Shown: positions 34,569 through 64,000 of the stretch, one piece after another
Layout of the letters: every line of letters starts with the position of its first letter
Numbering within the stretch: the first letter of the stretch is position 1
NCBI GenBank assembly: GCA_017506865.1
Contig: JAFCMP010000156.1
Span: 1 to 64,000 of the forward strand
DNA length: 64,000 nucleotides
DNA from: Tribonema minus
Lineage: Eukaryota > Sar > Xanthophyceae > Tribonematales > Tribonemataceae
Direction of reading: 5' to 3'
Program-made: the position numbers and the translations under genes
The notes under the pieces: generated by a model
Told to the model about the DNA's origin: nothing
Seen by the model: only the letters and a program-made list of their open reading frames with translations
The model's database searches: none

Positions 34569-36428
34569 ATGTCCTTGACCACAGCTTTGCACTCCAGCAG
34601 CGAGCAAGCGAAGAAAGCTATGCAGCGCAATGGTCTTGTGGCACTCTTGGCGTCCGTCCTTGTAGCCTGCGCTCTAGGCTCCAGCGTACCAGACCCGGGC
34701 GACAGGCGTCTGACGCACTCGAGCTCCAGCCACGGCAACCCCCACAGGCATCATCGCAAAAAACGTGAGTTTCTGACGACGGCAGCCGCAGTGCCTCAAA
34801 CTACTTCGATCCTGCATCAAGACTTAGCGTCAAATACAAGTTGCGACACGGCACCCGCCGGTGTCAGTGCTGATTGGTTTCGATCCGCCATGAGCCTCAA
34901 CTTGCTTGTCATGCTGACTCATACATCATAGGCGGCCTATATACCACCGTCGCTGACAGCTGCTTGCGCCAATGCGCGGAGCATGCATTGTCATCTGACC
35001 TTGAAAACACAGCTCATGCAGCAATGAATCTGAATGCATTGATTGACAGTTACCTACATGACTGACGATCAGGCCAGGCCTCTGTAGTTAACACAGCCAA
35101 TTTGCTCTCATGCCTCACTGTGCCAGATAGCATGGCTATTAAACTTGACAGAGCATATGCTATGATTTTTGAACACCTTACATATACCAGTTGGTCGTCA
35201 AGGAGTCATTGACACGTCAACAATTTAAGCATCAGGCAATGGCCGTCGCACTTATGTTGCTGCATCGCAATGGTCTGGGCCCGGTCTGTTTCGTCAAGAA
35301 ACATCAGTGGTAGAATTTGTCGCAAAGACCCAATTGACAACATCCCCACGGGCATCTGATCAACGGCACCAGTCGGTTGACAGCCACGCAAGTGTGTGGA
35401 GCTCTTGACGATGTTCACATTTGCAGGCAGCAGCACGGTTCTGCTCACAAGGCAAGGCAGCATTATTCTCCAGCGCTTTTTAAGTATCTCATCAAAACAC
35501 ACGCATGTACTTGGAAGTATAGCATAAAAATAAGAATATAGGTTTAAAAATGGTCTCTGTGTGAGGTGGCACAAAGTATGCGTTGCACCTGACTCAACTC
35601 ACGTCAAGCAAAATCTTTTGACCACTGCAGGCCAATGGCCGCGTCCCCACTAGTACGGCTACAAGCACCTTGTAAGAATACCATCTGTGTGTAAGCAGCT
35701 TGCATTGTGGCGAGACAGAGAGTTGTGAGAGCTGGTCTTGAGAGTCTCGTGCCCAGCTAATGCAGCGTTTTACATTCCATTGTGCAGAATGCCGCGTTGC
35801 CAGCAAAATAGGCAAACACAATCACACAAGACACTGCTGCCTCTGAAACGTCAATGTTGCGATTGCTGCGTGCTGTTGCCACAGCTCACCACATCCAGTA
35901 CTTCCCCTTGCCAGTGGCGGTGCGTGTTCCGGGGCCCATCATCCCAATTCCGCAGCCCGTTCCTCAGCCCGTTCACGTCCCGCACCACATTCCAGGTTCG
36001 TTGTCACAATCAAATTGCTGAATGGTCATGTTGTTGCTGAGATGCTGAAGGTACAACAGCTGGGCAAGCGAAGCGCCATTGCACTACTGCACCAGGTGTG
36101 ACTCAAAGTTTGAATGCTTGGCTCTGTCTTACCGACATAATTGGTGCCTCAGCTGCAACTAACGCTTGACAGTGATGCAATCACCTAAATGCAAATCCAC
36201 ACCCAAGCTGCTGTTGCACTTGCTGTAAAGTTTAAGGTCAGACTCGCTTGTCAGGTGGCAAGCCGTGCAGGCAGTTGATTCTTGTTTTTTACTTTACATG
36301 AACTTTGGAGCCTTCCCCTGAGTTCCTCTCTGCCTTCTTCGTGCCTTGTTGTACGCACAGTGGAGGAGAAGCCTGTTCACCACATCCACCACAAGCACCA
36401 TGCCCCCATCGTCACCACGACCGCATCT

Positions 36429-36461
<33 letters not shown>

Positions 36462-36998
36462 TCAGAGGGCACTCCCGCCAGCACAACCACCTACATTGCT
36501 GGCACAACCAGCAGCAGCAACGTTGTTGCCGCCCCAGTCGCTAGCACAATGACTCACACCTTGAAGACCACGACCAGTAGCGACGGGGGCACAGGCGCCA
36601 CCAGCACCATGGCGAGCACTGCCACCAGCAGTTCCACGCAGCCAACTTCAACTGCATCTTCAACTGGTGGCATGGGTTCAACCAGCAGCGTCACCCACTC
36701 CTCCTCAACGCCTGGCTACTTACCCACCTCTGCCTTTGCCGCTCCACAATACACTGGCTACGCACCTGGCGGTGCGTATGGAACACACGCACCGTATAGT
36801 ACTGAGTACGATGGCCCTTCCGGTAGCAGCAGCTATGGGCCAGGGTATCCAGGGGGCGCTTTCTTTGCCTTTAATGGAGGCAACTACTGGAATGCTGAGT
36901 ACAATGGCGGCAACTGGTTCAACGGACAGTTTGGCGGGGGGTACGGTATGGGGGGCTTTGGACCTTTCCACGGATTCGGGGGTGGGTATTGGCTGTGA
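34569..36998 (+). CDS. Secreted Ser/Thr-rich, Gly/Asn/Tyr-rich protein, possibly cell-surface
   Basis: Three exons join in phase: 34569-34764, 35885-35995 and 36361-36998 (314 aa; 297 if the ATG at 34620 is used). The second ATG is followed directly by a typical signal sequence, NGLVALLASVLVACALGS, so it may be the true start. Exon 2 encodes a His/Pro/Val stretch (PIIPIPQPVPQPVHVP). Exon 3 begins with a His-rich segment and continues with a run of about 13 Ser encoded by AGC repeats and a long Ser/Thr domain likely to be O-glycosylated. It ends in a Gly-, Asn-, Tyr- and Phe-rich tail (FNGGNYWNAEYNGGNW). No catalytic motif is visible. The composition suggests an extracellular matrix or cell-wall protein, which is inference from composition only. 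GT-AG introns throughout. Confidence 0.7.
36427..36461 (+). repeat. (AGC)n trinucleotide repeat encoding poly-Ser
   Basis: About twelve consecutive AGC units in exon 3 of the secreted protein gene. The tract is uninterrupted, so its length is likely polymorphic between strains. Confidence 0.92.
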
Positions 36999-37960
36999 GA
37001 GGGGAGCAGGAGTGCGTTGCTTCTATGCTCTCACGCTGAGTGCAACTTCCAACAGGTACAGATGCCTTTGCAGTGGGATACCCCAAACCCTGTAGGCTTT
37101 CGTCATGAAGTCAGTGCTTCAAGCAGATCAACGCTCCAGACGTATAGTTCCAAGAAAGGCAATTGCCCGTAGTAGAGCTTTGTTGCCTGCGCATGGCCAA
37201 GTGCTCCATGCCATTGGTGTGCATCGTTTGAGCAGGAGAGTATGTACATAGGAGCGTGCATGCGTTGGCAGCCAATGACATCATCACGAGAAAGTGTGAC
37301 TACCATCGCCGGGCCATGACCACTGCCCGTTGCCCTGTCTCTTTGCGTTGCCTGCATGTTGTGACGTTCAATTAAGTCCACGTGAATCACAAATCCCCTA
37401 GAGAGGCCGGTTGTTTGATGCATGCATCACAGGCATGTAACGTATGTGTGGCAGCTGTGGTGTCATGGTTGGATATACAGCTGTGGGCATGCAGGCTTTT
37501 GCACATGTCGTAAGCTAACGGTGCTCTAGGGACTGCAGTCTCTCATCTCAGCAATGTGTGTTCCGTGACAAGAGCATGCGCATATGGTCTTCCAAGGATA
37601 ATGTTCGTCGGAGGCTACCAGCAAATGCAAAGCAATTCGCCGATCCCGATCATTGATCAATGCTTGCGCATTGTAACGGCAGTGCAGGTCCCAAGGTTGT
37701 AGGGTGCTGTTGCAGGAATAGGAATTGCTCTGGCCATCGTGTGACGCACGGTTTCCACATGCGACAAAGCCCCACACACAGGAGACAAAAGTTGTAGCTT
37801 GGGTTGAAGTTCTCAAAGTCGTGTATTTCGATCGAACGCCACAATTTTACCAACCAGTCCCGCACCGCAGCATGCTGTCAAAGTCGATGCTCCTCACACA
37901 CACAAGATTTTGACATTCTCATTCCACACAGCACAGGGCCCGCGATGGGTTGCGCATGCG
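36999..37960. other. Convergent 3' region of the secreted-protein gene and MCM3
   Basis: The two genes end towards each other, so this stretch should hold both 3' UTRs. I see no exon or repeat array. A TGTAA, the usual green-algal polyadenylation signal, occurs at about 37436 on the plus strand, but its use is a guess. Confidence 0.4.
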
Positions 37961-52910
<14,950 letters not shown>

Positions 52911-54417
52911 GGCGAGTGAGCTGCGCTGCCTCCCTAACGCTGCTGCCCTGCCGCTAGGTCACTCTGGTCCGCCTCGTGGGTATGCAGCGTGGCCCTCGTG
53001 CTAACAGGCAGCCAGTTGGGAAGCTCGACTTCCAACTCTACAACTCTACAGCGGGGCGCAAGAACCACTGGCCCAGTTTGCAACGGCGCAAGGACGCTCA
53101 GCTTGAGATGACTGCAGGCTAGCTTGCTGCTGCTTCTGCTCCGCACGCACGCCAGCCCCTGCGACACACACTGAAATGAATCAACGGCGCCATAATTTGA
53201 ACGAACCCGACCTCTAGCGAGAAAAGAAAAAAAAAACGTCTAGAGTCGAGTCGCATCATGAGTTGCGGCCCAGTGTGACAACTGCATTCCTCCTGGTGGC
53301 TCAATGCAGGCTGTGGTCAATTACTTGCCTAACAGCACCATGTCCAAGACACCCTGCAGCCATGATCTGCCAAAGGGGGGTGCTGGCGGCATTTCACAAG
53401 GTCAGGTAGCGGATTCATATGCTCTAATAAGCGAAAATGAGGAAGGTACGTGCCCCTCAGTCCTGTACTACAATAGTAGCAGCTGTCCAGCCCTTTTGCG
53501 TGCTGCAGAAGATAGAATGTGAACTACCTGATGGACGCTGCACCGTCTTTAATGAATGCAGGTCATGGATGTCCACGAAAAGGGTGGGGATGCCATCGAT
53601 GTGTAACAGAATGCGAAACGGAAGGGATCGAGCCATAACATCATGCCAACACAGGGCATGACACTTGTAGTCTGCAATGGGATGACTGAATAGTTATAGC
53701 GGTTTGTCTACGATTCTGTCTGCAAACCTTAGCTGGGTGTGGCAGCCGTTCTCTGCTGTTCACTGAAGAGTTCACTCACACCTCTGGAGCAGCTGGACAC
53801 AGCAGCAGGGGAAGAAAGTCTGAGGCGAGCCTAATACACCACCGGTGCCATCACAAGTAAGACAAGCTCTGCAATTTCCATGCCACATATGTTGAACCCT
53901 AACTTCAACTTGTGTCAGCCAGCAATCACCATGCATATGTGCCATGCATCACTGGCATGACAACGCAATATTCCCAACACTCATTGTTGATGAATGTTGC
54001 AACATTACCAAGACAAAGGGCACAGCAGCAGCCTGTTTGTGCTTGCCAAGTTTTGTCAGCACACAATTGAACATCTTCTGTAAGTCAAACAAGCAGACGC
54101 CCATTTCGTGCAGCAGCCTGAGTGTTGCTGCTGTTGTTAGTGCTTTCAGGCAATCCAGATTTGAATCTGCAACACAAGTGTGGTTGCTGTGAGAGCTGTG
54201 TTGTTGTTGTAAAAATTGACGGCAAAGATCACAGCATTTGCTTTGCAAACTGATGGCAAGTACCACGGCGTGTTCATTCCCACGTTGAGGGCATGCAGGC
54301 AAGGCCGCTGGTGCAGCCCACCCTTCCTGATGCTCACCAACTGCACACCACCGGTCTACTGCAATGCAGTGCCAATATGGCAGTTCATACTTTGACATGT
54401 AGGGACTGATGGCAGAA
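52911..54417. other. Intergenic region upstream of MCM3 and downstream of the CLAMP gene
   Basis: The MCM3 promoter should lie just above 52910 and the CLAMP gene's 3' UTR just below 54418. I see no other exon series. An A-rich run occurs at 53220-53238. Confidence 0.45.
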
Positions 54418-57270
54418 TCATTGCTCAATGGGCATGGCTTCGCAGAGCGGCGGCGGAATGCGCGGTTCTTCAGTTCCGTGAAGGTTCCGCTGAGTCAGCG
54501 TTGTTTCCACACGTGCTGTGAAGAGGTGTTTGTAGATGCGGTAGTGCCTGTAATAGCTGTTGACCACATACTCCGTAATGCCGGCAACATCCTGCAGTCC
54601 GCGGCAGAACAACAACACATGGTGCTCAAAGTGAATTCATGCGTGATCATGAGTGAAGTCATTCACAGTTGGATGTACTTCTGCCTTCATCATGCGGGCC
54701 GCTCGTGACAAAGACACAAACGTACTCATTATCATGCCTCAACATGAGTACCAGTTGAATCTGATGCAACGGCGAACATAACAAGCAAACTCTGATCTGT
54801 CAGAACTAGCACAACAAGACATGCATCTTCAACTCAAAATGAACTAACAAGAAATAGGTTCACGCATGATTACTGCTGGCCTTTCGCACGAAAACATGAT
54901 CACAACAGTGAGCACTTGGTTACTCTGACTGTAGACAGCTGGACTTGCAGAGCGCTGCTTGCACACACAGACCGCTTGCCCGAGAAATCACAAGCAATGC
55001 AGGGTGGGCGGTGATACCGACATTACTGATCAAAGCAGAAAAGTGCTGTCGGCTCAGTGCATGTATGGTAACATATGCCATGCACCTTCATCTGCGTTGA
55101 TGTATAGGGTCACCAACGCTGCAGCGTACACCTGACCGAGAACTCACGCAAGGCAAACGAACCAGACTCCGCAGCCTCCATATGGCAAAACTGAACTGAC
55201 GCAAGCAGCGTCTCATGTGCTTATGCACCACCCACCATCAACACCTCACACTGCAAATCAATACTGCCATCACAATAAGCGTCTGTCGCAGTGCATGCTA
55301 TTTGCTTACTTCAAGTGTGAAGATGCCAACGCTCCACGGTGGTCTTTCCACGCAGTGCCGCAGTATCAAGTCGCGGAAGCGGTCAAAGCTGGCCTGCTGG
55401 CCACTGACGGGGTCGTCTTGTGACAGGTCCTGCAAGAATTGGGAAGTTTCAAACTTGCCGTTTGGGCACGGTACTTGAATGATGTTTCTGGTTGAGATTG
55501 AGCGGTGCGCAAAGTGTGTTTTGTCGGAATATAATACATTTGGTGTGCTGAGTCGTTGAGCATGCTCGCTTTTGAACATGGAATTCCCCATGGAGTTTCA
55601 ACAAGGTTGGAATTACGCCATCCAAGCAAGCGTCAAAGCGGCAGTTCTTGATGTGAATTCCACAGAGCATGCTACGACCCTTATCTTAGATAGAGTTGCA
55701 GGTACTGTGCACGTGCGTGGAGTGCTCAAGTGTCTGAGACAAGTGTGCACCCGTGCAACAGAGGTCCTCGCACATCTGTGCGTGCGCTGTGTTCTTTGCG
55801 CCAAGACACAGAACAAGCACGCACAGGCGCAGCAGTCGTTGGCTGGACGGCTGCACCCGAGAGTGCTGCTATACTTGTGTGCACAGGCCAGCGACTGCAG
55901 CGCACGCACGCCATCACATGCATCACATCATCATCATCACTATTCGAGCACATCTGTCGCCAGTACACAACGTGCTGGTCTCCTGAGCATCACGCCGTTG
56001 CTTGGTTGCCTCTTAAATGCGGTGTTGTTCAACATCCACAACCGGTTTAAAAATGCACGGCGCGCACTGTCATTGTGCAGAGGGTGAAGTTGGGCCAGCG
56101 TTGGAGCAACACACGCTATGCAAGACCCTCACCTGCTTGAGCACGTCAGTCATGATGGACATATAGGTGCTGGTTTTCTGTGTGTCGAAGCGCTGCTCCT
56201 TGCAGAAGGCGTAGTTGTACAGGTGGAAGTCCACCAGCACCTCTGTCTTCTCGTCGCGCTCTGCAAGTTTAACACAGTGGCGATTACATGTCAGTGCTTG
56301 TCAAGATAAGCACCTTCACATGTGCGATAACCTGCGAGCACCTTCATCTTGTTATGGTGGCCTGTGACAGCGGGCCAAGACGTGGTGCGATGACAGTGTT
56401 CGGCAGTAGACAAGTTCGCTTTGTGCTTTCTGATGGTTTTCGGCAATAATCAGCGCCAATTCCGCAGTGACTTGCTGCAGCGTTTTGCTATGCAATGATT
56501 GCACTCAGTGAGTGGTTTTTGATCTGACATCAGAGGGCCCAAAAACTTATGAACACGCCTAGTATTGTTTGACATGAGCATGCTGGCAGCAGGATGGCCA
56601 GGAACGCCTATTGTCGTCTGCCACAAACATCAACTCAACTAACAACAAATGCAGAACACTCAATGCTCTGCTGTCGTCATCAGCTTTCACTAGTGCAGTT
56701 GCATGCTTCCAAGACACTCTGCGCTAGAAGTGGCTGATCCAAACCTTTTCATTTGCATTCGGCACCTTCGTCACCTGATGCACCCAGACCCATAAATTCC
56801 GCCAGCAGATCTCTGCATTGCTGCACCTCCAGCGCCGCTTCCAGCTGATTCACCTGTTTACAATCATACGAACGCTCATCATAATCACTATTTCTGTCAC
56901 ATAACGAGCTCCTGGACCTTATCATATGACAGTGCAGATTGCACGATCGGTGAAAGGCATGGCGCAAAGTCTCACACACGAATTACAACTGACACTGGCT
57001 CAAACCCTCATGCCGAAAGCCTCGAGTGCCACTGCAATTTGCAGCTGAAGAAAACTTGAAGCGGAAGTTGCAAGTTGCCCGCCTCCTCGGCAAGCAAGAT
57101 GATGTGAAAAACGAACGATACCACACCAGATCACTATGCATGCATCTAGCGGCGTCATGGCCAACCGGTCCCGGCCACCTCTCGAAATCACCAAGTGCAG
57201 AAAAAAGTTGACTTGCCTGAGACTCGCTGAGATGCTTCCACAGGCTCCAGCTCAGTCTTTCGCTGCTCAT
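54418..57270 (-). CDS. CLAMP-domain flagellar central-pair protein (CFAP119/C1a-like)
   Basis: Five exons join in phase into 184 aa: 57217-57270, 56775-56853, 56133-56260, 55310-55429 and 54418-54591. The first intron uses a GC donor (CAG|gcaagt). Diagnostic stretches are LVDFHLYNYAFCKEQRFD, KTSTYMSIMTDVLKQ, FDRFRDLILRHCVERPPWS and ITEYVVNSYYRHYRIYKHLF. From memory of the family these match the CLAMP domain of the C1a projection subunits (Chlamydomonas C1a-32/C1a-34, animal CFAP119), which decorate the ciliary central pair with calmodulin and PF6. The protein is shorter than the ~32-34 kDa algal subunits, so an additional 5' or internal exon is possible. It is divergently paired with the MetAP2 gene, the ATGs being 230 bp apart. 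The family call rests on pattern recognition, not a search. Confidence 0.65.
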
Positions 57271-57500
57271 GTCTGCTCCTGGGTGTATCTGATTGTGTCG
57301 ACTGCGCAATCTGGTGTTTTCAGGTAATTACAACTTCAATCCGATCTTCCAGTTCCACACAGTTCACGTGAACCCCAACGAAATTCATGTGGACTGGCTA
57401 TGAACCCTTTTTTACTATCGCCCCAGCGTCGCTGAGCTCCGCTGTCGACCCGCAGTTTGCTCTCAGCAGTAGCTGTTCTGCTCATTGAGCCTCAGGCATC
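57271..57500. promoter_or_regulatory. Shared upstream region of the CLAMP-protein and MetAP2 genes
   Basis: The two start codons diverge with 230 bp between them, so this segment must hold both 5' UTRs and probably a bidirectional promoter. I see CCTTTTTTACTATCGCC near 57410 but no unambiguous TATA box. Confidence 0.5.

Positions 57501-64000
<6,500 letters not shown>

Overview
The window looks like nuclear DNA of a green alga. The genes are eukaryotic and intron-rich, with mostly GT-AG and a few GC-AG introns. The cytosolic histidyl-tRNA synthetase carries the lyase-like N-terminal extension I associate with green-lineage HisRS. A probable flagellar central-pair protein is present, and the left end holds a non-LTR retroelement with an OTU-like protease, a combination described for the algal Dualen elements. 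I did not identify the species.

Layout, left to right: (1) 356-9064, minus strand, one uninterrupted ~2,900-residue retroelement ORF (proline repeats, Cys/His clusters, OTU-like protease, reverse transcriptase, restriction-like endonuclease). (2) 9.1-13.1 kb, repeat-rich DNA with no gene I can support, including a ~290-bp near-perfect hairpin. (3) 13159-17667, plus, an F-box/leucine-rich-repeat gene. (4) 20.6-21.0 kb, a second long hairpin, overlapping the 3' end of a minus-strand gene for an unrecognised, probably secreted protein (to 21.95 kb). (5) 22951-33379, plus, histidyl-tRNA synthetase, 10 exons, 1018 aa. (6) 34569-36998, plus, a secreted Ser/Thr- and Gly/Asn/Tyr-rich protein. (7) 37961-52910, minus, MCM3, 19 exons, 813 aa. 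(8) 54418-57270, minus, a small CLAMP-like flagellar C1a protein. (9) 57501 to the window end, plus, methionine aminopeptidase 2, cut off by the edge. I placed splice junctions by hand. In HisRS, MCM3 and MetAP2 the phases agree across every junction and the joined proteins match the family order throughout.

The genes are ordinary housekeeping ones (translation, N-terminal methionine removal, replication licensing) plus surface and ciliary proteins, and they form no pathway. The unusual part is the gene architecture. In at least four genes, short segments spanning an exon-intron junction (exon end plus donor, or acceptor plus exon start) are tandemly copied into the neighbouring intron, one to seven times, with ages from nearly identical to heavily decayed. 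The introns are therefore filled with decoy splice sites and exon fragments. This pattern, the two long hairpins and a recurring AACTTCAA/TTGAAGTT palindromic motif are what most deserve follow-up.
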